The notes below the pieces were generated by a model, which searched no databases, was not told where the DNA came from, and worked only from the letters and a program-made list of their open reading frames with translations. From Paguma larvata (taxonomy: Eukaryota; Chordata; Mammalia; Carnivora; Viverridae), in contig CM057833.1 of assembly GCA_030068075.1 (NCBI GenBank), positions 46,829,587-46,893,586 on the forward strand: a stretch of DNA of 64,000 nucleotides, given 5' to 3'. The position numbers were made by a program, and so were the translations under genes. Shown in pieces: positions 11,441 through 22,869 of this stretch (position 1 is its first letter; each line of letters starts with the position of its first letter).

Positions 11441-11730
11441 CGTTTGTTTGTTTTTAATTTTTTTATTCAAAAATGATTTCAGACTTAAACAGTAGTTGCA
11501 AAAGTAGAAGAATTCTGTATACCTTTCATCTAGATTTCCTAATGTTTTGCATAAGCATTCCACTCATTTCATATGTGTGTACAAATTATTTTTTCTGCAT
11601 CATTTGATAGTAGGTTGCAGATATAATGCCCATTTACTCCTAAATACTTCAGTATATGTTTTATGAAAACAAGGATGTTTTCTTCTGTAGCCATAATAAA
11701 ATGATCCTGTCAGGAAAAAAACACCGATAC

Positions 11731-11970
11731 GGTGCCGGGGTGCCTCAGTGGCCCAGTCAGTTGGGCGTCTGACTCTCGATTTCGGCTCGGGTCATGATCT
11801 CACTATCAGAGACCATGATCTCTCAGTTGTGAGATCGAGCCTCACATTGGTCTCTGTGCTGAATGTGGAGCCTGCTTAAGATCCTTTTTCTCTTCCCCTC
11901 TCTTTGCCCCTTCTCCATTTGCGCACATGCATGCACTTCCTCTCTCTCAAAATAAATATTAAAAAAAACA
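11731..11970 (+). mobile_element. CAN-SINE (first of two at one target)
   Basis: The head is near 11736 ('ggggtgcctcagtggcccag'), followed by 'gctcgggtcatgatctcac' and a second partial copy, 'accatgatctctcag', which is an internal duplication. The body 'gctgaatgtggagcctgct' indicates an older subtype. It is flanked by 'acaccgatac' (11721-11730) and a related 'aacactga' (11973-11980). Confidence 0.88.
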
Positions 11971-11982
11971 ACAACACTGAAG

Positions 11983-12201
11983 AGTCACCTGGGTGGCTCA
12001 GTCAGTTAAGTGTCCAACTTGCTCAGGTCATGATCTCATGGCTCTTGAATTCAAGCCCCGCATCAGACTGTGCTGATATCTCAGAGCCTGGAGCCTGCTT
12101 CAGATTCTGTCTCCCCTCCCTCGCTCTCTGCCCCTCCCCCATTCACACTCTGTCTCTCAAAACTAAATAAAAAAAAAAAAGTTAAAAAATTTAAAAAGAG
12201 C
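11983..12201 (+). mobile_element. Cat-type CAN-SINE (second at the same target)
   Basis: The head is 'agtcacctgggtggctcag', the body 'atctcagagcctggagcctg', followed by a CT-rich zone and an A-rich tail. It directly follows the previous SINE. The right flank 'ataccgatac' (12203-12212) matches 'acaccgatac' left of the first SINE. Confidence 0.9.
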
Positions 12202-12278
12202 AATACCGATACAATTGTATTATTTAATCTGTGGACTTTATTCACGTTATATCACCTGTCCATACAATGTCCTTTACT

Positions 12279-12423
12279 AATATTCATACCAAGCATGTTA
12301 AGTAGATTCTACATTGTTTGATGAGTTCAGATCCAATCTGGCCATCAAATGAATCAGGGAAAAACTTAGATGAATACAGACTTATATATAGTCTTTGGGA
12401 AAAGAGTCTGCATGCCCTCATTT
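12279..12423. repeat. Local duplication, copy B (shorter)
   Basis: Partner of 10049-10210, same orientation, 2.2 kb away. Outside the missing 18-20 bp segment the copies differ at only about ten positions. It begins exactly where the L1M-like relic ends. Confidence 0.9.
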
Positions 12424-12559
12424 CCTTTACAGTAAAAGAAAAAATGTTTCTCAGAGCTCGGGATGGTTAGAAGATGGGGTAGTTCTGACTGCTTGAGAGA
12501 AACCTTAGGGGTTGGCGTTATTTTTGTTGTTGTTGTTAAAGTTTTTGTGATGATAAAAT

Positions 12560-12870
12560 GACTAACTTTTTCTTGGTGCTTTGAAGTTTGTTAAATGGCC
12601 TTGTAGAATTTGATACTCAGAATAACTAAGTGAGGCCAGCAGAGCAAATGTTGTTTTCTTTTTTCTTTTTTTCAATTTTTTATTTAAATTCTAGTTAGTG
12701 AACATACAGTGCAATATTGGTTTCATGAGTAGAACTCGGTGATTCATCACTTACATTCAACACCCGGTGCTCAGAGGCTCAAAGAAACAGTGATTTGTGC
12801 AACCTCCCACAGCTAGCGAATGAGAGGGCCAAGACTGAGATACTGTCTGAGAAAACCCCGAGCCTGCTCC
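12560..12870 (-). repeat. MIR relic split by an L1 3' fragment
   Basis: The left piece has 'ggtgctttgaagtttgtta' and 'gatactcagaataactaagt'. The right piece, from about 12773, has 'gaggctcaaagaaacagtga' and 'gcaacctcccacagctagcg'. In MIR order these flank the insertion at 12656-12772. Confidence 0.6.
12656..12772 (-). mobile_element. Carnivore L1 3'-end fragment
   Basis: Starts with a T-rich tail and reads 'ttctagttagtgaacataca', 'gcaatattggtttcatgagt', 'tgattcatcacttacattca', 'acacccggtgctca'. This is the reversed 3' UTR end of carnivore L1, also present at 30898 and 49930. Confidence 0.8.
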
Positions 12871-14235
12871 CCTGCATCCATAATCAATTCATCCTTCTTT
12901 GCTCAAAGTGAAGGATCAGGCAGCTGGGGAAAATCCGGCCCGTCGCCGGAAGTGCTCCTGATTCTCTGTCACCAGCTCCATTGTGATCGGAAATTCTCCT
13001 CTGAGTGCAAGCTGTTAGTTCTCAGTTAACATGCCTAAAATGGACCTAAGGAACTCCCTAAAATGCCATTCCCCAGGCCCCACTCCCACAGGGTCTGACT
13101 CAGTAAGTCTGGCTGGGAGGCAGTGTATACTTATCTATACTTTTAACTTGTGCCTAAGTGATCTAGTGTGGGACTTGCATGAAAACCACTTTCAGCTTCC
13201 CAGGAGTAGCAGTCAGATCTTTCCATCACTGCTTCCTCGGTGCTTCGCAGAGCGCCTTGTACATAGGAGGACTCTAAATTTATCCTCGATGAATGCAAGA
13301 GTGAAGTAAGTGAATGTAAATGACTAGAAACTGAAGGAAATCAAGTTGAATAGTCCGTCTCCGTGGGTTTGGGACACGCTAGGGAGTTCCTTGAATCCTC
13401 TTCCTTTCAAAGAAAGTCTCTCTTGGTGGGCTTAGGTGCAGATGGCCTGGAAAGTCTGGACTTGGATAGAGTACCTGGTAGAATCTGCCAACAATTAGAG
13501 ACTAGAATTCTTAATTTCTCCTGAGAAGCAGAATGAAGTGAAACAGGGAGAGACCCCATTTGTAGCTCTGTGCAGACAAACACAGAAACCAGAGCACAGA
13601 CACACCAGGATGCAACAGGAAACCACAAAGGCCTAAGATCTCTCAGAGTAAATAGGAAGCCAGAGTTTACTTTTGAACCCGCAGGGCCAAGCCGAAGCAG
13701 AGTCTAATCCAGTTCTGTGCCCAGCCCTTCCTGGATCCCTGGCACAGATGAAAGCCGGTGCCACCTGGGTGAAAGCATTTTAAAATGTTGGTTCTGATCA
13801 GGCTTGGAGCGAGCTCCCTTTGTTTGTGCTGGTGAATAATTTGGGACACAGGTGCAACCTGGACTTGAAAGCATTAATTGGTCTCCCTGGTTTTCCCTGC
13901 AGTGATATCTGAAACCCCAGTCTTCCTCTACTAAGTAATCTTAATCCACATACATTCATGGGGCATTTGCCATTGACAGTCGGCTTTCATATACCCCATC
14001 TGTGGACCTCTGGGTCCAGGTGCGTAGTAGTAGAACACTGCTTAATACGCACTGTGTGTTTGTTGGATTGGTATCTGTAACCTTCGGTACTGCCATTACC
14101 CTGGAAAGTAATAAGTAGGATATAAACGATCTTCACTGTTTTGAGATAAGGAAAATGCAATGTGGTAGAAAAGACATGGGTTCTGAAGTCAAGCCTGTGT
14201 TCACATCCGAGATATTTAAACTTTCTTATCCAGAG
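12871..14235. other. Mostly unique sequence with small relics
   Basis: A possible MER5-like piece lies at 13045-13130 ('ccccaggccccactccca' with 'gactcagtaagtctgg'). L2-like tails are at about 13195-13320 and 13960-14075. No gene is recognised. Confidence 0.4.
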
Positions 14236-14239
14236 TGCC

Positions 14240-15615
14240 TTCTTATATTCAGGCAGTTATTTGAGTATCTCCAAGGTGCCAGGTGCTGGGGTGAAAATAG
14301 CACAAGTAGACACTGACCTTACAGTCTAGTGGAAGGGAAGGGTGTTAAGCAAACAGTCACAAAAGTATATGATTACAGACCTTGATAAATGCTCTATGTT
14401 CATACCCTGGTGGTGGGAGTATGAACGGGTGCAGTCACTTCGGAAAACAGCAAAGTAGTGTCTTTTGAATATGCATGTAGCCTGAGTATCACCAATTCCA
14501 TTCCCAGGTAAAAACCTAGAAAAACCATTGCTCCTGGGTACCTGTGTGTACCCAGGGGACAAGTACAGAAGGATTCATCACATTGTTTCCCATTATAGCC
14601 CCAAATTTGAATCTACCCGAATGTCCACCCATCACATAATGGATAACTCAATGGTGTTATTTTCCTGCAGTGGTGTACACATTTAAAGTGAAGGAACTAA
14701 AGCTGCATGAACAACATAGAGGGATCAATTTTAAGTGAAAGAAACAGGATATGAAAGAAATACAGAATCACTTTATTCATATGCAATTCGAAAAGACAAG
14801 AGATACCATGCATTTTAGGAATGCATATATAGGTGCCAACATAGAAGAAAATCAAGAAAGGAAATGATTGGCACAAATATCAGGACACTAGTGAATTACA
14901 TGGCTGGGGGTGCTTATTGTTGATGTAGAAAGAAGCCGTCTGGAGGGAGTCTGGGGAGCTGGCACTTACTGGTGAAAGATCCATGAGTACTTATTATCGG
15001 TCTCAAAAGTGTACACACATTTTATATGCTCTTCTGTATATATGATGTATTAGTGCTATCAAGCGAAGGAACAACCATGAGAGCATAAAGCCAAGTGACT
15101 GATATAGTGTGGGTGGTTGGCTTCTGTAAGGCAGTGATGTTTGAGCTGAGATACTTTGATTAGGTAGCTAAGCAGAGTCTGAAAAGAAGGAAGGAGATGC
15201 CTTCATGGTGGTGGTTGAGAAGAAAAGTGGTCCAGAAATTGCGGCAGGATAACGGGAGGGAAACTGGCAGGTTCAAGGTGGCATAGGAGAATGGAGTGGC
15301 ACCTGTTAAGGCTGGAGAAGCAAAAAAGGGGCAGGGGTGGCTGGATTTATAAGCCTAACGAAGGATTTTGGTCTTCTAAGAGGTACTGAAAGGTTTTAAG
15401 CATAGTGGGTAACATAATTAGATTCACAGAGGATCAAAATAATTGCAATTTGGAGAGCAGATGGGAGAGAGACCAGAGTGGATGCTTAGAGGACCAGATA
15501 GAAGGAAATTAGGGGTCTGGTTGAGAGGTGACATCATGGTAGCTTACCTTGGATGATGGTGGAGGAGATGAAGAGAAGTGGATATGTTGGAAAGGTGTTT
15601 AGAAGATGAAGTCAG
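14240..15615 (-). mobile_element. L2 LINE relic split by an L1M insertion
   Basis: The left part (14240-14396) has 'aggtgccaggtgctggggtg' and 'ccttacagtctagtggaa'. The right part (about 15056-15615) has 'ggcttctgtaaggcagtgat', 'gattttggtcttctaagagg' and 'gatggtggaggagatgaaga', the reversed order of the L2 3' half. An old L1M interrupts it. Confidence 0.7.
14397..15055 (+). mobile_element. Ancient L1M 3' region
   Basis: L1 landmarks: 'ccctggtggtgggagtatga', 'accaattccattcccagg', 'acccgaatgtccacccatca', and 'gaaagaaacaggatatgaaa'. Inserted into the L2. Confidence 0.7.
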
Positions 15616-15859
15616 TGACTCTTTGTGCATTAACAAAAACACCAGCATTTCAGGGTGGATGCAATACAGGCTCTGTAGGCGCATGCCCCAGCCTTCGGTG
15701 ATCAGCTCCTGCCTAGTGGGCAGAGGTCTAGGTGGACAGCAGCAGGGGCTCAGGCATTCCTTGGCCAGACTAGACTGACAAGAGAGGAGCTTTTTTGGTT
15801 AACACTGTCGGCTGTGTTTTTATATAAAAGTTAAATTGTTTTGCCCTTGGCTCTTAGTG

Positions 15860-16435
15860 AAGTTCTCCCCGAGATGTAGCCACGTGAACACAGTATCACT
15901 TCTGTGGTTGTCTTGACAAAAAGAGTGAACCTGAATCTAATCATGAGGAAATCTGAATACCAGATTGAGAGGTATTCTACAAAATAACTTGCCTCTCCTC
16001 TTCAGAAATATCCTGGTCACAAAAGATAAAGGCAGAAGGGTTCCAGATGAAAGCAGACTAAAGAGACGAGACAGCTGAAGGCAGTGTGTGGTCCTGTGTT
16101 TCTTTCTTTCAAGGTAAAGGACATTTTGTGACAGGTGATGTAATTTGAATAAGGTCCATAGATTAAATGATGGAATAGCATCAGTATTTATTTCCTGATA
16201 TGATAATGACCGTGTAAGAGAACGTCCTTGTTTTTATAATGGGCATTATATCTACAACCTACTCTCAAATGCTTCAGAAAAAAGAATTTATGCACACATA
16301 TAAAATATAGGTAGAATATTTATGCAAAATATTGGCAGAACCCAGGTGAAGGGTATACACAATTTTGTTTTTGCAGTTTCTCTCTAAGTTTGAAATCATT
16401 TTTGTATAAAAAATTTTAAAATACACACAAAAAAT
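15860..16435 (+). mobile_element. Ancient L1M 3' end
   Basis: 'gagaggtattctacaaaata', 'aagataaaggcagaagggtt' and 'gggtatacacaattttgttt' follow the order of the same L1M 3' family seen at 1590 and 58715. The relic ends in an A/T-rich tail. Confidence 0.65.
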
Positions 16436-16439
16436 AATA

Positions 16440-16820
16440 GTCACATGAAAGCTGGGCCTGCATTTGCTATACCCCTGCTGATGAGTTAATGTGTCACTCA
16501 TTTTACCCCTTCAAAAGTCCTCCTGGAGAATTTTAGAATTTATATAATTGGAGAAGTGATGTTTAATCTGAACATCACTCTGTTTTCTCTCTTCCAGTAA
16601 TAAAAGCTATATAACTGATCGTCTTTTTCTTCTATCCCTGGAAACCAGGAAGCTCAGAGTTGAAATTGAACACTCAAGCTAAAATATTGAACCTTCTGTT
16701 TGCCATATTTCCATTCTTTTTTCATCAGTCTTACATTACGTATGTTACTGTAATATCTGTCTGTGTGTATGTGTGCACATATGTATTGAGGCAGTATTTA
16801 AAATACGTTCAATATTTATA
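16440..16820. other. Unique AT-rich sequence
   Basis: Nothing recognised. Confidence 0.4.
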
Positions 16821-16824
16821 TTTG

Positions 16825-17290
16825 TTTCTTGTTATAACAAATTACTACAAATTTGCTGGCTTGAAACAGTGCACATTTATTTTCTTAAGGTTCTGGAGAC
16901 CAGGGTTCCAAAATCAGTTTCACTAAGCTGAGATCAGATGGCGGCAGAGCCTGCTCCCTCTGAAGGTTCCGGGGTAGGATCTGTTCTTGCCTCTTTGCAG
17001 TCCTGGTGGCTACTGGTCCACCTTGGCTTGTGGCCACATCACTCATCCATCTTGGCCTCCATAGTCACATTGCCTTTGCTGCGTCTGTGGTCAGTCTCCC
17101 TTATGATCACATTGAGAGCCCACCTGGATAATCAGGATTCTCTTCCTGTCTCAGGATGCTCGATGTAATCACATCTCCAAAATCCGTTTTTATGCTTTAT
17201 AAGGTGACATTCACAGGTTGGAGGGATTTGGACATGGGTGTGTTTTTTTCCCTCAGGGGTGGGAGAGCATTATTCAGCATACCACACACA
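16825..17290. repeat. Ancient interspersed repeat, family not assigned
   Basis: Starts 'gttataacaaattactacaa' and passes through 'ttctggagaccagggttcca' and 'cccacctggataatcagg' to 'attattcagcataccaca'. This is a common old mammalian repeat pattern; I cannot give its library name with confidence. Confidence 0.65.
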
Positions 17291-18050
17291 CCCTTTGTGA
17301 AAGTGACATATCCATCCCTTTTTAGGAGTAAGTAAAAGTAAAATATATTAGTTCATACCTCTACCCTAATTCATGTATAGCAGAGAACACAGATGAAGCC
17401 AAGGAATCAGATTCTTAGAGGGTAACTTTCAGTCATTTTTATGAATTGCATTTAGTTTTCTTTTATATTTCCTATTTAGTTATTGCTGGAGTAGAGAAAT
17501 GTATTTTATTTTCAAACATCAATCTCATATCCACTAACCTTGCTACTCTCTTATTAAGTTTTAAAATGTACATGTGTTATGCACTGTCTGCATGCATAAG
17601 ATCTTTCAGAGTATAGAGCGAGGTGATCTAATGTGGTTTGGATGGCGAGGGAAGGCTTCTGTAAGACACTGACATTGAACTCTAATATTCTGGTTAGAAA
17701 AAAGAGGGGTCCACTTGGAGGGGACAGTGTGAGCTATGACTGAGATCGTATCACCTGCAAAATTTTGTCTCTTCTTTCCTTCTCGATACTTCTTGATGTT
17801 TTGAATTTTTGTCTACTTGTGTTTTGTCAGGACCTCCAATTTTGTTGAGCGGTTAGAATAATAAGAAGCAACCTCTTCTTGTTCCTTATGTTAGAGAGAA
17901 TGAATCTGAAATTTCTCCAGCAACCATGATATTTGCTGGAGATTTATATATATGTGTGTGTGTGTGTATGTATATATACCCTTTACGACATTGAGGAAAC
18001 GATCTTCTATAGCGTTCAGGACAGATGATCAGTATCCTGTGCTTGAATGA
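17291..18050. other. Unique sequence with L2 trace and a short TG/TA repeat
   Basis: About 17600-17740 resembles antisense L2 ('gagggaaggcttctgtaaga'). A (TA)n/(TG)n microsatellite lies at 17945-17978. The rest is unassigned. Confidence 0.45.
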
Positions 18051-18059
18051 CCACTAAGG

Positions 18060-18255
18060 ATGGTTTTATTTGACAGTCCAATTCCACAGCCACAGGGCTC
18101 CGTCACTGAACTTCATGAGGGCAGTGACCATTGACTCGCTATGATAGCCTCAGTGACTGGCACAGTGCCTGGGACTTAATTAGGCATTCATTATTGAATG
18201 AATGAACGAATGAATGAATGGAAGATACTTGAAACGTATTTGTTGGATGAATGAA
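18060..18255 (+). repeat. L2 LINE 3' end with GAAT tail
   Basis: L2 tail: 'ttcatgagggcagtgaccat', 'actggcacagtgcctgggac', then a GAAT-type repeat at 18195-18221. Confidence 0.75.
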
Positions 18256-20300
18256 TTGAAGTTAGCAAATTATTATTTAAAGGGAGCCAATACTTGCACT
18301 ACTTTCCGTGCCCCTCATACAATGAATTGAGTTCATGGTGCTGCCGTTCTTACAGCCTCAGCACCTGGCACAGTCAGCTAGTCATTTGACATATGAAGGG
18401 ATAAATGAGCGAGTCAGTCCCAGAACATTCTGCCAGCGGCCATTAGACTTTGCCCCAAAAGATTCGCATTTATTTGAACCGAAGCCAGGTGACTAAAGAT
18501 GATTTAATCAGGACAAAAATTAAATACTCTTTTTAATAGGATAATTGCTTATTTCATTTTCTCCTTAAAGTTAGCCATTCATCTCCTGCCACTGTCTTTC
18601 AATTTATACATGTTGTCCACGAAGTAATGAAAGTGATTATTCTGAATGAAGTCAAAAGTATTCACAAGGGGCTGTTGTCTTGTGCGACCAGGAAGTTTAG
18701 AATTCCAGTATTAAATTGAACAGGGGTTAGGCACAGTGGCAGGCTTAAAGTTTACATACAAGAAGACAGAGTTGAACTCTTGAGTAACCACAAATACAGA
18801 TTGATTGGGGAACAACAGAGGGAGACTGGTTATCATAAAACAGGCAGGCAGTTAGGTAAGAATGTCTTAGTAGTTTAAAATACTGGATGGTGGTGGTTTT
18901 AATCCTGTGTGTACTTCCCATTTCAAAGGGGAACTTCATTTAGTAAGTTAGTTAATATAACACCTGATGTTACAATGTCCGGTGTCTCGAAATTGATACC
19001 TTTTCCTGATGTGGGACTCTGTTCAGAAAGCCTTTGATGATACCATCTTGCCTAGAAAGTAAAGGTCAATTTGCTTAGCCCTCTCTAGCTCTGTCCACTT
19101 CTCCCAACACACCTTCTGCTCCAGCTACATGTAATGGGATCGTCCAGTAGGGGTCTTCTTTACGTGGAGTTTCTGGAAGAGGCCCCAGAGATTGGATGAC
19201 CTATGCAGGACCTGCTAAAAGATGGCAAAACTCACTCTGAGGATATAAAATAGAGATGGAAGAAGTCGGAAGTGGGGACTAAGGAAAGAGCCTGAGGTTG
19301 ACTGTTGTATCTGAGATAGTAAGCACAAAGTGAGGGCTGCTTTGAAATAGGATGTACGTCCACTGAAAACAAGGCAAACTGTGTGTGGGTTCAGGACAGG
19401 GGAGCCAGCTGGGCAGATCTTAAGTGGGACTTCATCCAAAAGATTCAGTTGAAAGAGCGGTGTGGTGCCAGTATATGGGTGAGCCACCAGAAGACCAGGA
19501 AAAGGGAGTCGGGAGTAGGGCAGTGGACAGAGAACAAGCGAGCTTCAGACATACTACTGTAGGGAGGTGGAGGGAGTCCCCAGGGGAACATCGTAGTGAT
19601 TCACCAAGACCACATGACCAGAGAGTCCTTATCGGATAGGCACCCCACCTGAGGACATGTGACAGTCCAGTCATGACCAGGTCAGTCAGCAAGACCTTCC
19701 CTAGACACCCCACCCGCTTTATGAGTGCAGAGCCCCAGTAGCAGTCAGCTACCCATGGAGGAGAAGGTGGAGCAAAAAAACCAGAGAGGCAGGATAGCTC
19801 CCCGCTTCTCCAGTTATACTTCTAAGCCTGAAATACACTGTAGCTGTAGGAGGGGGAATTTTAGTTCGGTGAGATGGGAGTTTTGGTTGTTACTGTGGAG
19901 TGTACACATTTAATGCTCGAAGGTGGATGGTGGATCTTTGTTATTTAAGAGTTGAGGAATACTATGGATTCACCTAAAATTCCATCTCAGGACAATGAAA
20001 ACTGTTCACAGAACAAATTTAACATGGAGTAGATAAGGGAATACAGCTGTTTTCCCTCCATACCCGTACCTGTGCAGATCCTTTAATAAACTAGAACATA
20101 CACAAGGCTCTATCCATTCTCCCTTTCCCCTCCTGCATTGACAAATCTCTTTCTTGACTTAATCATTTAACATTACAGCATGCTATAACATCTGTCTTCT
20201 AAAGAACCAGAGGGAGAGAGGGAGAAAAAAAGCTCTTGACCCATATCTCACTCTTATACCTCCATTAATCTGCTCATCTTTACTTTTCTACCTCATCTGT
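18256..20300. other. Unique non-coding sequence
   Basis: An L2-like tail fragment lies at about 18310-18420 ('cagcacctggcacagtcagc'). Otherwise nothing is recognised. Opposing short ORFs near 19215-19913 lack domains. Confidence 0.45.
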
Positions 20301-20309
20301 CACTCTTCT

Positions 20310-20985
20310 CCTTGTTCACACCGATCCAGCTGTACTGTTTATGTAAGATAGCAAGCATACCCCTGCCACAGGGCCTTTGCACTCACACTTACCCATTCTG
20401 CTTGTGTCACACCTAACTGCATGCTTCACTCCCTCACAGTCTCTGCTTAATGCAGCCTCATAATTAAGGTCCACCTGATCACCTTCTATTAAAATGACAA
20501 CGCTTGCCCTCACTGCATTACTTAACCTCTCTCTCCTGCTTTATTTTTCTAAATAGTATTGTCACAGCTGACATTATGTATTTGAATATTCATGTGTTTT
20601 TGTCACTCACTCTCCACCAGATTATATGTTCCATGAAAGTGGGGCTTTGTCTTTTCATAGCTTTGGTTTTGGCCCCTTGAACCATGCCTTGAATATAGTA
20701 GACGCTTATATTCAAGAAGTACTTCTTTGTTTTTTGGGAGTTTTTTTGGTTTTTATTTTTGAGAGAGAGAGAGTGTGTACAAACGGGGGAAGGGCAGTGG
20801 GGGATGGGGATGGGCAAGAGAGAGAGAGAGAGAGAGAGAGATTCCGAAGCTTAGCTTTGAGCCTGACGCAGGGCTCGATCCGACGACTGGTAGATCGTGA
20901 CTTAAGCCGAAAGCAAGAGTCAGATCCTCAACCACTGGAGCCGCCCAGGCACACCATGAAATACTTCTTGAATGAAGGAATGCTT
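20310..20985 (+). mobile_element. L2 LINE relic split by a SINE
   Basis: L2 3' order is well kept: 'ccacagggcctttgcactca', 'ccctcacagtctctgcttaa', 'gtccacctgatcacctt', 'gctttatttttctaaatagt', 'ttatatgttccatgaaagtg', 'ccatgccttgaatatagtag'. After the SINE the tail resumes with 'tacttcttgaatgaaggaat'. Confidence 0.8.
20728..20955 (-). mobile_element. CAN-SINE
   Basis: Reversed element: T-rich tail, GA-rich zone, 'gacgcagggctcgatccgac', head complement 'ccgcccaggcacacc'. Imperfect TSD 'aagtacttctt' (20717-20727) and 'aaatacttctt' (about 20959-20969) within the L2. It is the only SINE I recognise between 12.3 and 34.7 kb. Confidence 0.92.
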
Positions 20986-20999
20986 TGTAACTTATTTTA

Positions 21000-22080
21000 G
21001 CCTTTCAGCGTTCCGTTCCTTCAGGCATGAAAGCTTCCTTTTACCCCTTTTCCTCACAGCCCAGCCCCAGTTGAGCCTGTTAAATTCTGTGCATCCTTTG
21101 AGACTGCATTTCCATACCCCCTCCTCTGGGCACTGCCACAGCCAGATTTAACTTCTCTCCCCGGAACTCATAGCTCTCTGTTAGATTTCACTTTAATCAA
21201 GTTCATGCTCGTAACCACTACATTGTACTGCCTCTCAGACTTCTATGTTCTTTCTTGATGTTTAGGTTTACAGATGGCTGACTCAGCAACCACAGGTCCT
21301 TCTCACATTGTAAAACTGGAAAGTAGCTGTCTTTGAACTCCAAGCAGCAGTGTGCATCCTAAATCCAGAATTTTCTACCATACTCCAGCCCTACCACGTG
21401 TATTTTCCCTTCTCCTTCTCCTGCTAATATTCTTCTTCCTCTTCTTCACCATGCGGACGTCCAAGGGCGCTTTCCACATCAGTCACTTTACTCAAGCTTC
21501 TTTCATTCGATGTTAAGGAAAAAGCCCACCTCTTCCACCGAGGGTCCTTCTCTGTGACTCTGGGGAGTGAGTATTCTTTCCCTCACTTGACCTATGTAAT
21601 AGCTGACACTCCCCTGATCATTTATAATATGATGCTAAAAAGTGGCCCTCATTAATGGCTCGGATTAACTTTTTGTCTAGTTTATCCATGGGGGAAATGA
21701 CTTTGGGCTGTTGATCACACGAGGTCATTTTCGATCTTCCCTGAAAAGGGTTTGTGAGTCCAGGCAGATCCGTCACCGCAGCTCTGTGCCTCCCTGGTAA
21801 GATCCCACTAGGGTTTTGGCCAAGAACGTGGTAGTAATATTTCATGACAGAACTTGGAAAAGTTAAAAATTTACAGATGAACTAATGCTTTTTTTCTCTC
21901 TCTCCTCCTTTTGACTTATTCATTATTTTTTTTTATTCCATGAGACAGTTTGCATGAGGAGGAATTTGATTAGAATCCCCAGCTGAAAAAGTCTTCATTG
22001 GACACCGTTGGACCTAGAGAGAAAATGATCTCACAACTTGTGTTGACTGAGACATACTAAATAGGATCTTACGCCAGCTT
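21000..22080. other. L2-like relic, then unique sequence
   Basis: About 21040-21260 resembles sense L2 ('tgcatcctttgagactgcat', 'cagacttctatgttctttc'). The remainder is unassigned. Confidence 0.45.
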
Positions 22081-22084
22081 GTTC

Positions 22085-22345
22085 GTACCAACCTAAATCG
22101 TACCTCTTCCCTAAAGCTTGGCCTGGGCTTCCTCCTATGACCCCCAGCAAAAATAATCTTACCTTTATGTTACCATAGCGTTTGATTCATATGTGTGTTG
22201 TTATGCTCATTTGATTTTATAAAAATATATTAAGTGTGTGTCCCTGCACTAGACCTGGAGCTCACGAGGGCTGTGGCCATGGCTCGTTCATCCCTGCATA
22301 GTTGGGGCCTTACATGTAACAGACGTACAGTACAAGCTGAAAGAA
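22085..22345 (+). repeat. L2 LINE 3' relic
   Basis: 'tacctcttccctaaagcttg' through 'ctagacctggagctcacgag' to 'acagacgtacagtacaagct' follows L2 3' order. Confidence 0.6.
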
Positions 22346-22364
22346 TACACTGAGCTACAGTCTG

Positions 22365-22830
22365 TCTAGTCCAGTTAATACAGTCAGTGGACATTGGTTG
22401 AGTAACTGCTTATGTGCCGGATATTTTAAGATATTTGGTATTCTCTGTTTCTTACAGTTTCCCTCCAAAGCATTGCTCTCCCTGTGTTACAGATAAGAGA
22501 GTGATTTACCCAGTCACATAGTAAGCGGCACACTTAGCTTTGAGTCAAGTCACTTGAAGACACGTCCTGTGTTCTTTCGCCTTCATTAGAGCTCGACACA
22601 TTTTTTCAGGCACCCCTCCATAATGTTTGGCCACCAACCCCCTATTACAGCATGAAAAATATTTCTGTAACTGTAATCCTCCATTTGGTGACCAGAATGG
22701 GAGACCCAGAAGGAACGTGTAAAGATAATCTAATTCGTATTCTCATTTGCAGATGACAGAATGGAATCCCAGAGAAGGAAAAGGTCTTAGCCAGAATCTC
22801 TCCTACCAGTCTGAAACATGTTATCCTTCT
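22365..22830 (-). repeat. Two MIR relics in tandem
   Basis: First (22365-22580): 'cttatgtgccggatatttta', 'gttacagataagagagtga', 'acccagtcacatagtaagcg'. Second (about 22690-22830): 'cagatgacagaatggaatcc'. Both antisense. Confidence 0.6.
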
Positions 22831-22869
22831 GTTTTCCATCGCCCCTAAAGTAATCATTCCGATTCCTTA

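Larger units (their letters stand above)
11445..12278. mobile_element. Ancient L1M-like relic split by two SINEs
   Basis: The left part (11445-11730) has 'atgatttcagacttaaacag', 'ggttgcagatataatgccca' and 'atacttcagtatatg'. The right part (12203-12278) has 'ttatttaatctgtggacttt' and 'caatgtcctttact', which continues that element in family order. Subfamily and orientation are not settled. Confidence 0.55.
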
